This document shows positions 1 through 7,480 of a DNA stretch of 15,201 nucleotides, one piece after another. Below the pieces are notes generated by a model. That model had not been told where the DNA came from and did not search any database. It was given only the letters and a program-made list of their open reading frames with translations. Positions within the stretch are counted from its first letter, which is position 1, and the number at the start of each line of letters is the position of its first letter. The stretch is from an uncultured Phaeodactylibacter sp. Its GTDB lineage: Bacteria > Bacteroidota > Bacteroidia > Chitinophagales > Saprospiraceae. The stretch lies in NCBI GenBank assembly GCA_913062745.1, contig CAJXXJ010000020.1, positions 1 through 15,201 of the forward strand, in the 5' to 3' direction. Made by a program: the position numbers and the translations under genes.

Positions 1-1439
1 CTCTCCAGGATTTCACGGCGGGCACCGGGGCGCGCACCGGAGATGGCGTCACAGGCCTGCACGATGGGGGAGATAATATTATTCATTTCCACTTCATCGT
101 GGTGAGCCCCCACAGCGTTGCACACTACGGCGTGTTCTTTGTACTTTTCGCAAAGCTTCATACCGAGGATGGCGTGTGAGAGTTCGGTCTCTTCTTCTGC
201 CACTTTGCCGATATCGTGCAGCAGGCCGGCACGCTTGGCCATTTTTGCCTGCTTGCGGCTCAGCCCCAGCTCCGCGGCCATGATGGCGCAGAGGTTGGCG
301 GTTTCGATGGAGTGCTTGAGCAGGTTCTGCCCGTAGGAAGAACGGAAGCGCATGCGGCCCACCATCTTGACGAGGTAGGCGTCGAGGCCGTGCAGATCGA
401 GGTCAATAACGGTGCGCTCGCCGATTTCCACAATTTGCTCGTCGAGCTGCTTGCGTACTTTCGCGACGACCTCCTCGATGCGTGCCGGGTGGATACGGCC
501 GTCGGCCACAAGGCGCTTGAGTGCCAGGCGGGCGACCTCCCGGCGGATGGGGTCGAAGCTGGAGATGACGATGGCTTCCGGCGTGTCGTCTACGACGATC
601 TCTGCGCCGGTAGCAGCCTCCAAAGCCCGGATGTTGCGGCCTTCGCGGCCGATGATTTGGCCTTTGAGGTCATCTGAGTCGAGATTGAATACAGACACGG
701 TGTTCTCAATCGTGTACTCTGCGCACATGCGCTGAATAGACTGAATGATGATCTTTTTGGCTTCCTTGTTGGCGGTAACTTTGGCCTGCTCCACCGTTGA
801 TTTGACGAGCGCCATGGCGTCGGTTTCCGCTTTTGCTTTGACGGCTTCCAGCAGTTGTTCCTTCGCTTCGTTTTCGCTCAGGTTGGCGACTTTTTCCAAC
901 TCTTTGATGTGGCGCTCGCTTGCTGTTTCCAGTTCTTCGCGTTTGCGGTTGAGCACCTTCATCTGCTTCTCCAGGTTTTCGCGCAAAGCGATGGCATCGG
1001 CTTCGCGCTGCTCGAGCTCAGACTGCTGTGTCTTCAGTGCCTTTACTTTGTCCTGGTAGCGATCCTCTTTTTGTCTGAGCTCGCCCTCCAGGCCTTTGAT
1101 TTCCATTTGGCGCTCTTTGAGTTCGACCATTTGCTCTGCTTTATGGCTTTCGAACTCCGACTTCAGGCGGCTGAACTTTTCTTTGGCCTCCTGAATCTTC
1201 TTTTGCTTAATGCGCTCATTTTTGTTTTCTGCCTGCGAAGTAATTTTTTCCGCTTTCAGTTCGGCCTCGTCAATCAGCCGCTTGGCAGTTTGCCGAGCCT
1301 CTTTTACTTCCTGATCGACGGTGGCGTTGATTTCTTCGGTACGCTTTTGGCGGGCTTTTTTCAGCGCCAGCTGCGTAGCTATAAAACCAACGACCACGCC
1401 TGCAATCAGGCCGATGATGGCTCCAATTCCTATTTCCAT
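1..1439 (-). CDS. rny: Ribonuclease Y (3' end outside window)
   Basis: This is the membrane-anchored endoribonuclease that starts mRNA decay. The sequence shows a very short N-terminus followed by one membrane segment (about residues 3-22, rich in Gly, Ile and Val). A long Lys/Glu-rich coiled coil follows to about residue 200. A KH RNA-binding domain carries [13 protein letters not shown] near residues 260-272. An HD phosphohydrolase domain carries LLHDIG, with the metal-binding His-Asp pair at about residues 408-409. This order is diagnostic of RNase Y. The start is the ATG at 1439-1437; no in-frame methionine fits better upstream. The reading frame is open to the window edge for 479 codons. 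By comparison with the spacing from HD to the C-terminus in Bacillus RNase Y, about 70-85 residues are missing. It lies downstream of zapA on the same strand and may be read from the pheT transcript or from its own leader. The identification is secure. Confidence 0.97.
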   Translation of the reverse strand, partial: MEIGIGAIIGLIAGVVVGFIATQLALKKARQKRTEEINATVDQEVKEARQTAKRLIDEAELKAEKITSQAENKNERIKQKKIQEAKEKFSRLKSEFESHKAEQMVELKERQMEIKGLEGELRQKEDRYQDKVKALKTQQSELEQREADAIALRENLEKQMKVLNRKREELETASERHIKELEKVANLSENEAKEQLLEAVKAKAETDAMALVKSTVEQAKVTANKEAKKIIIQSIQRMCAEYTIENTVSVFNLDSDDLKGQIIGREGRNIRALEAATGAEIVVDDTPEAIVISSFDPIRREVARLALKRLVADGRIHPARIEEVVAKVRKQLDEQIVEIGERTVIDLDLHGLDAYLVKMVGRMRFRSSYGQNLLKHSIETANLCAIMAAELGLSRKQAKMAKRAGLLHDIGKVAEEETELSHAILGMKLCEKYKEHAVVCNAVGAHHDEVEMNNIISPIVQACDAISGARPGARREILE

Positions 1440-1445
1440 GGTTGA

Positions 1446-1540
1446 AATGGTTTAAGCATGAATGTTAATGTTTGCTCCCGAAATTACTCGGGCGCAACGG
1501 GCGGTGAGAATTGCTTTGCCGGCGGGCATCAGCAACCATT
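1446..1540 (-). other. Potentially structured leader between zapA and rny
   Basis: The 114 bp between zapA and rny can fold strongly in the minus-strand transcript. One 29-nt hairpin (1470-1498) has a GTTGC/GCAAAC lower stem with one bulged A, a G-A mismatch and a CCCGA/TCGGG upper stem. A second hairpin (1509-1537) has GGTTGCT/AGCAATT and TGCC/GGCA stems. A third pairing, AACCATT (1534-1540) with AATGGTT (1446-1452), would close the whole region and compete with the second hairpin. The 3' arm of that closing pairing ends only 7 bases before the rny start codon. It could be a 5' UTR element controlling rny, or a small RNA. In many bacteria the 6S RNA gene lies beside zapA, but I cannot recognise a 6S signature here. 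The pairings are seen; any function is inferred. Confidence 0.35.
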
Positions 1541-1553
1541 GGGCAGGGAAGTA

Positions 1554-1835
1554 TTATTGTTCGAGGGCTTGGCTGAGCAATGCTTCCAGTTGAAAAAGTT
1601 TGCCCGAAAGGGCGGGGTCATTGCTCCCGGAGGTTTGAGCTTTGTGCAGGTCCACAGCATAGGTCAGCAAGGCCATAGCGATACAGTCCTGCTTATCTTT
1701 GCTGGTGTACGTCAGTTGAAACCGGTTGATTTTATCGTTGACCTCTTTGACGATCTTGCGGATTTTCGGTTCGTCCGCTTCATCGATTTTCAGAGGGTAA
1801 GGCCTCCCGGCAATCAAGACCGTTATATGTTTCAT
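1554..1835 (-). CDS. zapA: Cell division protein ZapA
   Basis: ZapA is a small cytoplasmic protein that bundles FtsZ filaments at the division ring. The 93-residue product begins MKHITVLIAGRPYPLKID, the typical ZapA N-terminal beta-strand domain. It continues with a helix holding DKINRFQLTYTSKDKQDCIAMALLTYAVDL, which matches the conserved dimer-forming region, and ends in a short C-terminal coiled coil. Length fits the family (about 90-110). I chose the ATG at 1835-1833 because AGGA lies 8 bases upstream, a rare clear ribosome binding site in this window. A TTG five codons further upstream is in frame but has no support. It follows the coiled-coil gene by 21 bp and probably shares its transcript. 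Confidence 0.93.
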   Translation of the reverse strand: MKHITVLIAGRPYPLKIDEADEPKIRKIVKEVNDKINRFQLTYTSKDKQDCIAMALLTYAVDLHKAQTSGSNDPALSGKLFQLEALLSQALEQ

Positions 1836-1856
1836 TGTTTTATCCTGCAAAACAAA

Positions 1857-2174
1857 CTATTGTTTGTGCAACCACTCAATACACTTATTAATCTCCTCGA
1901 TGTATTCTTCCAGCTGCTGTTGCAGCTTCTCTGAGTCCTCTGGTTGATGTGACCGCTGCGATTCCAATGCTCGCTGCGATTCTTCCAGTTTATAGGTCAA
2001 AGCATCTACTGCGCCGCTTTGGCGGTCGAGTTCTGCTTTCAACTTTCTGTTATCTTCTTTCAGGGCGGCGTTCTCCCGTTGCAGCCGCTCTTTAGTCTGT
2101 ACGAGCTGCCGCACCTTGAGTTCTATACTGTCAATCCGCTCTGTAATGTTCATTTTGGGATTTCGGGCTATCAT
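1857..2174 (-). CDS. Small coiled-coil protein, ZapB/TIGR02449-like
   Basis: This 105-residue protein is almost entirely predicted coiled coil. A conserved-looking segment, ERIDSIELKVRQLVQTKERLQRENAALKEDNRKL (about residues 11-45), has regular heptads. A Gln/Glu-rich middle and a C-terminal helix ending in CIEWLHKQ follow. There is no signal peptide or membrane segment, so it should be cytoplasmic. The start ATG (2174-2172) overlaps the TGA stop of pheT in an ATGA arrangement, which supports this start and suggests translational coupling. An internal ATG at 2153 is the alternative. Its place directly before zapA, and its resemblance to the short coiled coils called ZapB or TIGR02449 that neighbour zapA in other phyla, suggest a role with ZapA at the division ring. 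That role is inferred from context; the sequence itself only shows a coiled coil. Confidence 0.85.
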   Translation of the reverse strand: MIARNPKMNITERIDSIELKVRQLVQTKERLQRENAALKEDNRKLKAELDRQSGAVDALTYKLEESQRALESQRSHQPEDSEKLQQQLEEYIEEINKCIEWLHKQ

Positions 2175-4621
2175 TTCCTAATAGACGCTCCCAGCTTGGT
2201 TTCGTAATCGGCAATCATTTTATTGACGAGTTTTTCGACTTCCTTGTCCTTGAGCGTCTTTTCCGGATTTTCAAATGTAAAGCTAACGGCGTAGGACTTT
2301 TTGCCACTGCCGAGCTGTGCTTCATTTTCGTACACATCAAAGAGGTTGATGTCTTTGATGAGCTTCTTACCCGCTTTACGGGCTATCGCCACAATATCAC
2401 TAAATTTTACGGAATTATCAATAACGAGTGCTAAATCGCGGCGTACCGTTGGATATTTGTTCAGCTCCTCGTAGGAAACCTTATGCTTTTTGCGGGACTT
2501 CACTAACGTATCCCACTGGAAATCAGCGTAGAACACTGCCCCCCGCACATCCATTGCCTTAGCCAGCTTAGGGTTGACTTTTCCGAATCGAGCCAGAATT
2601 TGTGGCCCGCGGTGGTACTGCATGCCGTAGGCGAAGTCTTCATCGCTGAGCTCCGTTTCCTGATAACCGGACAGTCCGAGGCGGCTGAGCACCTGCTCTA
2701 CATAAGCCTTCAGTGTATAGTAATCTGCTTCTCCTTTTCGGTTGTCCAGCCAGCTTTCGCCAAAGCGGTCACCGGCCAGAAAGAGGCTGAGGTGCTGCTG
2801 CTCGTCGATTTTGCCTTCGCCATGCTGATAGGTACGCCCAAATTCGAACAGCTTGAGCCGCATTTGCTGGCGGTTCTGATTGTGCACGATGGCCTCAAGG
2901 CCGCTGAAAAGCATGTCCGGGCGCATAATGTCCAGTTGCACCGTGGAGGTATTATTGATGAATACCAGTTTTTCCTTCGGCAAGCTCTGGTAGATTTCCT
3001 CGTAGTACTGCGAGCGGGACAGCGACAGGGCCATCATTTCGTGGAAACCGTTAGCAGCCAGCAAATCGCCGACTTTGTCGCGCAGCAGATTCGGGTCCGG
3101 CTGTGGAGCTACGTTGATGCTGGAGCGCACCTGCTCACTGATCGGCACCTCATTGTACCCATAAATACGCAGGATTTCCTCAATCACATCAGCTTCCCGC
3201 GTCACATCCGACTTATTGGTCGGCACAGCAACGGTGAACACCTTTTCGTCATCGGCGACTACCTCCATTTCGAGGGCGTCGAGTATGCTTTTGAGCTTTT
3301 CCCGGGGGATTTCCACACCGATCAGGCGGTTGACGTGCTCGTATCGCACACTGACTTCCGCTGGTTTTACCGGTGCCGGGTACAAATCGATGATGTCGCT
3401 GGAGATTGTACCGCCGGCCAGCTCTTTCATGAGCAGGGCAGCACGTTTGAGTGCATAGACTACGATATTGGGGTCACTGCCCTTTTCGAATACCTTGGCG
3501 GCATCGGTGCGCAGGTTGTGCTTCATGCTGGTACGGCGCACCCATTTGGCATTGAAGTGAGCAGACTCCAGGAAGATATCGGTAGTCTCGTCGGTGACGC
3601 CGGTATTCATCCCGCCGAATACGCCGGCTATACACATGCCTTCGCCTTCGCCGTTGCAAATCATCAGGTCTTCTCCGCTCAGCTGCCGCTCCACCTCGTC
3701 GAGGGTCTGGAATTTGGTGCCTTCCGGCAAAGCTTTGACGATGATTTTTTTACCCTTTACCTTATCGAGGTCGAAAGCGTGCAGTGGCTGCCCGAGCTCG
3801 TGCAGGACGCAGTTGGTGATATCCACGACGTTATTAATGGGGCGTACGCCTACCGCTTTCAGGCGGCTTTTGAGCCAATCCGGAGATTCTGCGATCTGCA
3901 GCCCTTTGATGGTCAGGCCGGCGTAGCGGGGAGCCGCTTCTGCATCTTCCACTTCCACTTCTACCGGTAGGCTGTTGTCATCTGCTTTAAAGCCAGAAAC
4001 TTCCGGTATATGCACGCCCCCGGTATAAGCGCGGTTGGCTTTCAGGTAGGCGGCCAGGTCCTTTGCCACACCGAGGTGGTTAGTAGCGTCCGAGCGGTTA
4101 GGCGTCAGGCCAATTTCGTATACGTGGTCAATTTCCACCTTAAAGTAATCACTGGCCGGGGTGCCAACCTTAGTCTCTTCCGGCAATACCAGAATGCCGG
4201 CATGGTCGCGGCCAATGCCCAGTTCGTCTTCGGCACAAATCATGCCTTCGCTGACCTGCCCGCGGATTTTTCCTTTTTTCAGCTTGAGCGGCTCGTTGCT
4301 ATCGATAGGGTACAGGGTGGTACCAACGGTGGCGACCATTACTTTTTGCCCCTGTGCTACATTAGGTGCACCGCAGACAATCTGCAGCAGTTCTTCCTGC
4401 CCGATATCTACCTTGGTGAGTGACAGCCGGTCTGCATCCGGATGCTTGCCGCACTCGACGACGTGGCCGACGACAACGCCTTCCAAACCGCCCTCAATGC
4501 TTTCCACCCGCTCCATGCCTTCCTCTTCCAGGCCGATGCCTGTTAGAATTTCTGATACTTCTTCGGGGCTAAGCCCGTCTATATTGATATAATCTTTGAG
4601 CCAGTTCAGCGATACCTTCAT
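2171..4621 (-). CDS. pheT: Phenylalanine--tRNA ligase beta subunit
   Basis: This is the beta subunit of the alpha2-beta2 enzyme that charges tRNA-Phe. The 816-residue length is normal for bacterial PheT. The N-terminus MKVSLNWLKDYINIDGL is typical. An EMAP-like tRNA-binding domain follows at about residues 40-155 (GHVVECGKHPDADRLSLTKVDIG). Next come the B3/4 editing domain (about 210-400, with NNVVDITNCVLHELGQPLHAFD), the B5 domain (about 405-480) and the catalytic-like core. The C-terminal FDX-ACB anticodon-binding domain occupies about residues 720-815 (KYPTVRRDLALVIDNSVKFSDI). The alpha subunit gene pheS is not in the window; in many Bacteroidota it is unlinked. A TATATTTG element lies 26 bases upstream. 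The gene starts the minus-strand run that continues into the coiled-coil gene, zapA and rny. Confidence 0.98.
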   Translation of the reverse strand: MKVSLNWLKDYINIDGLSPEEVSEILTGIGLEEEGMERVESIEGGLEGVVVGHVVECGKHPDADRLSLTKVDIGQEELLQIVCGAPNVAQGQKVMVATVGTTLYPIDSNEPLKLKKGKIRGQVSEGMICAEDELGIGRDHAGILVLPEETKVGTPASDYFKVEIDHVYEIGLTPNRSDATNHLGVAKDLAAYLKANRAYTGGVHIPEVSGFKADDNSLPVEVEVEDAEAAPRYAGLTIKGLQIAESPDWLKSRLKAVGVRPINNVVDITNCVLHELGQPLHAFDLDKVKGKKIIVKALPEGTKFQTLDEVERQLSGEDLMICNGEGEGMCIAGVFGGMNTGVTDETTDIFLESAHFNAKWVRRTSMKHNLRTDAAKVFEKGSDPNIVVYALKRAALLMKELAGGTISSDIIDLYPAPVKPAEVSVRYEHVNRLIGVEIPREKLKSILDALEMEVVADDEKVFTVAVPTNKSDVTREADVIEEILRIYGYNEVPISEQVRSSINVAPQPDPNLLRDKVGDLLAANGFHEMMALSLSRSQYYEEIYQSLPKEKLVFINNTSTVQLDIMRPDMLFSGLEAIVHNQNRQQMRLKLFEFGRTYQHGEGKIDEQQHLSLFLAGDRFGESWLDNRKGEADYYTLKAYVEQVLSRLGLSGYQETELSDEDFAYGMQYHRGPQILARFGKVNPKLAKAMDVRGAVFYADFQWDTLVKSRKKHKVSYEELNKYPTVRRDLALVIDNSVKFSDIVAIARKAGKKLIKDINLFDVYENEAQLGSGKKSYAVSFTFENPEKTLKDKEVEKLVNKMIADYETKLGASIRK

Positions 4622-4646
4622 GGTCGTGTCTTCATTTTTGAGCTGG

Positions 4647-4654
4647 CAAATATA
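4647..4654 (-). promoter_or_regulatory. Candidate -7 promoter element for pheT
   Basis: TATATTTG on the minus strand is an exact match to the Bacteroidota -7 consensus TAnnTTTG. It lies 26 bases before the pheT start codon, a sensible leader length. I see no TTG at the usual distance of about 19-21 bases upstream, so the match rests on one element. Confidence 0.5.
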
Positions 4655-4772
4655 GGGATAATGTGGGGATGTGAAGACGGGAGGGCCGGGGAATTGCGAG
4701 CGGCGGCTGGTTTGCGACTGGTTTGCCGGGAGAGCTGCGGGCGGCTGCCCGTAAGCTTTGGCTCAAAATCAA

Positions 4773-4808
4773 GCTGCCCGGCCCCACTTTTCAGCAGAAC
4801 CGGGCAGC
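4773..4808 (-). terminator. Rho-independent terminator of the Spy/T9SS gene
   Basis: A perfect 9-bp inverted repeat, GCTGCCCGG (4773-4781) and CCGGGCAGC (4800-4808), encloses an 18-base loop. It begins 8 bases after the stop codon of the minus-strand gene ending at 4817. On that strand the hairpin is followed by a T-rich stretch (TTGATTTTGAG). It would close the sigma/anti-sigma/Spy transcript. The remaining spacer to pheT (4622-4772) shows nothing beyond the pheT promoter. Confidence 0.75.
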
Positions 4809-4816
4809 ATGGGTGC

Positions 4817-5947
4817 TTACTGGCGCCCTACGATAAAGGGTACGATCTGTACTTCTCCGTTTGCGAGGATGCTCAGGTAGTAAGCTCCGTCGCGTAGCTG
4901 GCTCAGGTCAATGCGGGCCTGCTGCTGCCCGGCGGACAAGCGGCCTTGCTGGTATTCCTGTTGCAACTGCCCCTCCCGGGTGTGCAATTGCAGGAGGACT
5001 TCGGCTTCCTGCTGCAGCTCGTACTGCAGAGTAATCTGGCCACTCGCCGGGTTAGGGAAGGCGGTGGGCGACTGAATGAGCGCCTGTGCTACGGCAGCTT
5101 CTTCCGCCGGGTCCATCAGCAAAAAGCGGGCTTTGTTAAACAGCCGGCCGTACTCGTGCCGCTTGCCGTGCTGCCCGTTGCGCTTACCTTTGTGAGCTTG
5201 GGAGCGCTTATGCTCCGGTGCTCCCTCCGGCCGGTGGGCATCCATGATGAATTCAATATCTGACTTCCACTGTGCAGCTTCCGTTTCCACTTCTGCGAAC
5301 AGTGCTTCGATTTGCGTATCGTATTTAGCTACCAGTTGCCTGATGGCTTCGCGTTCGGGGCGCTCCACTTTTTCCGGGCGCTGCGGGCGTTCTCCGTTTG
5401 CGCGGGTGGCCTGCCGGGCTGCTTTGCGCTCGGCTTTATGCTCCGCTACTGCTGCGCGCAGGCGGATGAGCTCCGCTTTGTCCTCTTCACTGAGGCCTGC
5501 CTCCAGTTTTTGGCGCTGCTCCAGCATAACTGGCTTGACGTTTTGGTCAAGGTAAGACTGCACTGCGCTGCGGGCTTCTTTAAATTGCTGCCGGCGTTCC
5601 TGCTTCTTTGCTTTATGCATTACTTCCAGCTGTGCAGCCTGCTCTTCGGTCAGTATACTTTCCAGGTCAGCTTTCAGGCTTTCCATCAGGTTGTGCATGG
5701 CCTCTCTTTTGGCTTCCGGCTCCATTTCCTGTGCCCGCAGTGCCTGTGCTTCCGCCCGGAAGCTGGCTTTTAGGGTTTCCAGTTCGGCTTGCTGTGCCTC
5801 GGTAATGCCCAATTCTTCCTGATGCTGCTCAATGGCTTGAAAGGGGCGGGGGTGGTGCTGCCCACGGCCGGGCTGTGCATTAAGGGTGAGGCAAAAGAAG
5901 GTCAGGGCGGCGAGCAGCACGCTGCCGCGTAAAAGGATAGTAGTCAT
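4817..5947 (-). CDS. Secreted Spy-like protein with type IX sorting domain
   Basis: The 376-residue product starts with a Sec signal peptide (about residues 1-24, LLAALTFFCLTLNAQ). A long Gln/Glu/Arg/Ala-rich helical region (about 30-260) follows, with Spy/CpxP-type segments such as LGITEAQQAELETL and LTEEQAAQLEVM, resembling the LTxxQ motif. A His/Lys/Arg-rich patch (about 235-265: HRPEGAPEHKRSQAHKGK and onward) could bind metal or anionic polymer. The C-terminus (about 293-376) begins FPNPASGQITLQYEL and ends with DGAYYLSILANG, the pattern of the Por-secretion C-terminal sorting domain. The protein is therefore expected to be exported by the type IX system and held on or released from the cell surface. 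It is the last gene of the sigma-factor cluster, 97 bp after the small Spy-like gene, and is followed by a terminator. A role as surface chaperone or stress sensor is inferred. Confidence 0.82.
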   Translation of the reverse strand: MTTILLRGSVLLAALTFFCLTLNAQPGRGQHHPRPFQAIEQHQEELGITEAQQAELETLKASFRAEAQALRAQEMEPEAKREAMHNLMESLKADLESILTEEQAAQLEVMHKAKKQERRQQFKEARSAVQSYLDQNVKPVMLEQRQKLEAGLSEEDKAELIRLRAAVAEHKAERKAARQATRANGERPQRPEKVERPEREAIRQLVAKYDTQIEALFAEVETEAAQWKSDIEFIMDAHRPEGAPEHKRSQAHKGKRNGQHGKRHEYGRLFNKARFLLMDPAEEAAVAQALIQSPTAFPNPASGQITLQYELQQEAEVLLQLHTREGQLQQEYQQGRLSAGQQQARIDLSQLRDGAYYLSILANGEVQIVPFIVGRQ

Positions 5948-6044
5948 GGTTGTAAATTTTAAAAGTTATGGTTTAGAGCATTTTTCTGCTCCTGGGTTTA
6001 ACCGCTGTTCATTATTTAGACAACGGCGGGTGGATATATTTTCC

Positions 6045-6416
6045 CTACTTCCGGTTTTTTTTGCGGTGGCGGAATCTTTTCGAAAACTGCTTCAGTTTCT
6101 GCTGCTGCTCGTCGGTAAGCAAAGGGCTGACTTCTTCGTGCATCTGTTGGATGAGCTGCCGCCGTTCGGACTCCAGCCCGCGGTGCAGGCTGTCGATCTG
6201 CCGGGCGTAGGGTGCAACGATGCTCTGAAGGCGGCTGCGTTGTTCGGCATCGGCTTCTATCCGGCGGAAGAAGTGGTTTTCGAAACCGCCGGCACGGCGC
6301 ATTTCTGCCACGCGGTGTATACGCTTTGCGGCAATACTGCGGTGCGCGAGCCACCCGCCTACGAAGCCGGTGAGCAGGAGGAGCAGCCCGAGTGCTATGA
6401 GTTGTGTGCGTTTCAT
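6045..6416 (-). CDS. Membrane-anchored Spy/CpxP-like (CnrX-type) protein
   Basis: This 123-residue protein has an N-terminal membrane anchor (about residues 6-24, LIALGLLLLLTGFVGGWLA) and a periplasmic, Arg-rich helical domain. The domain shows the Spy/CpxP/CnrX layout: a helix ending in ADAEQRSRLQSIVAPYARQIDSL, then RRQLIQQMHEEVSPLLTDEQQQKLKQF, where LLTDEQQQKL matches the LTxxQ-type motif. Family members sense or buffer metals and misfolded proteins in the periplasm. Several His and Met residues are present (for example in IHRVAEMRR and QQMHEE), but metal ligands cannot be assigned by eye. It starts 7 bp after the anti-sigma stop, so co-transcription is likely. The context (ECF sigma, anti-sigma, Spy-like sensor) resembles the cnrYXH metal-response arrangement. 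It is either the sensor controlling the anti-sigma factor or a target gene. Confidence 0.8.
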   Translation of the reverse strand: MKRTQLIALGLLLLLTGFVGGWLAHRSIAAKRIHRVAEMRRAGGFENHFFRRIEADAEQRSRLQSIVAPYARQIDSLHRGLESERRQLIQQMHEEVSPLLTDEQQQKLKQFSKRFRHRKKNRK

Positions 6417-6423
6417 GTCTTTT

Positions 6424-6819
6424 CTAGTTTAAATCGCTGTAAGGCGTCAGCGCTGTAGCGTCTTCCGGCTGCAGCTCTTCCACTCCGATCAGCGTATCCT
6501 GGCTGAGGCTCCCCTCTGCAAGATAAAGCCCGATGAATGCGGAAGCGATTAGCAGCAGGCAGGCGGCAGCGACGCTGCGCAGCCAGTGGGCAGTCACGGA
6601 TTCTTCCCGCACCTTGCTAAAGACCCGGCGAGTAAATCCTTCATCAACTGCTGGCTGAAAGTCGCGGAGTGCGGACCGGAGCCTCCGGATTTTTTCCTGC
6701 TCCTCCCTCAGTTCCGCAGAGGCTTGCAGGGCCTGCTGCAAGGCGTGCTCTTCCTTCGGGCTAAGCCCGCCATCGAGCGAGCGATAAATCCAGTTGATGT
6801 GCATTTGGTCTATAGCCAT
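6424..6819 (-). CDS. Anti-sigma factor, single-pass membrane protein
   Basis: The 131-residue protein has a cytoplasmic N-terminal half (about 1-80). It resembles zinc-finger-less anti-sigma domains: a short helix (INWIYRSLDGGLSPKEEHALQQAL) followed by a Glu/Arg-rich helix. One membrane segment lies at about residues 81-101 (SVAAACLLLIASAFIGLYLA), and a short acidic periplasmic tail follows. The start codon overlaps the end of the sigma factor gene by 10 bp, the usual sign of a coupled sigma/anti-sigma pair. I see no HxxxCxxC motif, so it is not a ZAS-type protein. It should hold the ECF sigma factor at the membrane until a periplasmic signal, possibly through the neighbouring Spy-like protein, releases it. 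The family call rests on architecture and neighbours more than on sequence identity. Confidence 0.8.
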   Translation of the reverse strand: MAIDQMHINWIYRSLDGGLSPKEEHALQQALQASAELREEQEKIRRLRSALRDFQPAVDEGFTRRVFSKVREESVTAHWLRSVAAACLLLIASAFIGLYLAEGSLSQDTLIGVEELQPEDATALTPYSDLN

Positions 6820-7352
6820 TGGTCTAAAATTGTTCTGAGTTTCTGTTGGGCGCGGGCCAGGCGGGAAGCCACAGTACCTTCCGGCAGCTGCAGGATATCC
6901 GCCGTTTCTTTTACGGAGTATCCGTCTACCAGGCGCAGCAGGACGACAGCCCGGAATTCCGGCTCCAGCCGCTGCAATGCTTTCTGCAAAGCATCCCGTA
7001 TTTCCTGCCGCTCCGGATCAGCGCTGTGGTCACTCAGGCCCGCTTCCGGCCCGCCTGTACGGATAAAAGTCAGCCAGCGGCTTTTGCGCTTCCGCCTTTT
7101 CAGCTCATTCAGCGAAAGGTTGATGGCTACGCGGCTAAGGTAGGTGCTCAGCTTTGCTTCCCCTCTGAATTGAGAAAGGCTGCGGTGCAACTTTATAAAC
7201 ACCTCCTGTGCCACATCATCGGCCTCTGCTGTATCGCCCAGCATACCCTGCACAATGGCCCGCACCCGCTGTTGGTGCTGCTCCACGATTTTACGGAAGG
7301 CGTTTTGATCGCCGGCCTGTGCTTGTCGTATCCACTGTGCTTCCCGGGGCAT
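6810..7352 (-). CDS. ECF (sigma-70 family) RNA polymerase sigma factor
   Basis: The 180-residue length and domain order are those of an extracytoplasmic-function sigma factor. Region 2 spans about residues 22-92 (AFRKIVEQHQQRVRAIVQGMLGDTAEADDVAQEVFIKLHRSLSQFRGEAKLSTYLSRVAINLSL). The DDVAQEVF core-binding segment and the WL/YL-type -10 recognition helix are both visible. Region 4 spans about 122-176 (LQRLEPEFRAVVLLRLVDGYSVKETADILQLPEGTVASRLARAQQKLR) and forms the -35-binding helix-turn-helix. The start ATG at 7352-7350 opens a complete region 2; nothing longer is supported. It directs RNA polymerase to stress or metal-response promoters, and is first in a transcript with its anti-sigma factor and two Spy-like genes. 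Auto-regulation is likely in this family; a candidate promoter lies just upstream. Confidence 0.95.
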   Translation of the reverse strand: MPREAQWIRQAQAGDQNAFRKIVEQHQQRVRAIVQGMLGDTAEADDVAQEVFIKLHRSLSQFRGEAKLSTYLSRVAINLSLNELKRRKRKSRWLTFIRTGGPEAGLSDHSADPERQEIRDALQKALQRLEPEFRAVVLLRLVDGYSVKETADILQLPEGTVASRLARAQQKLRTILDQWL

Positions 7353-7372
7353 GCAGTTGGTTTGATGATTAA

Positions 7373-7427
7373 CTTACAAGTTAGACAGGATAAGAAGGGC
7401 ATTTTTTCCCGCCGGGTGCATTTTTTC
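7373..7427 (-). promoter_or_regulatory. Candidate ECF-type promoter region with direct repeats
   Basis: Upstream of the sigma factor gene, on the minus strand, the decamer GAAAAAATGC occurs twice (7427-7418 and 7408-7399), with starts 19 bases apart. About 17 bases after the second A-run comes CCTGTCTAA, which has the GTC of many ECF -10 elements. An A-rich -35 with a GTC-containing -10 fits the usual ECF promoter layout and would make the operon auto-regulated. The repeats are seen; the promoter role is a guess. Confidence 0.3.
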
Positions 7428-7480
7428 TGGGGATGACCATTGAGTAGTGGTACTTACCAGAGGATGCCTGGTGGTCTGGG

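Noticed and set aside
2600..3970. Long open frame of 456 codons on the plus strand
   Set aside because: It runs antisense to the well-identified pheT gene, its translation matches no family I know, and long antisense frames are common opposite GC-biased genes.
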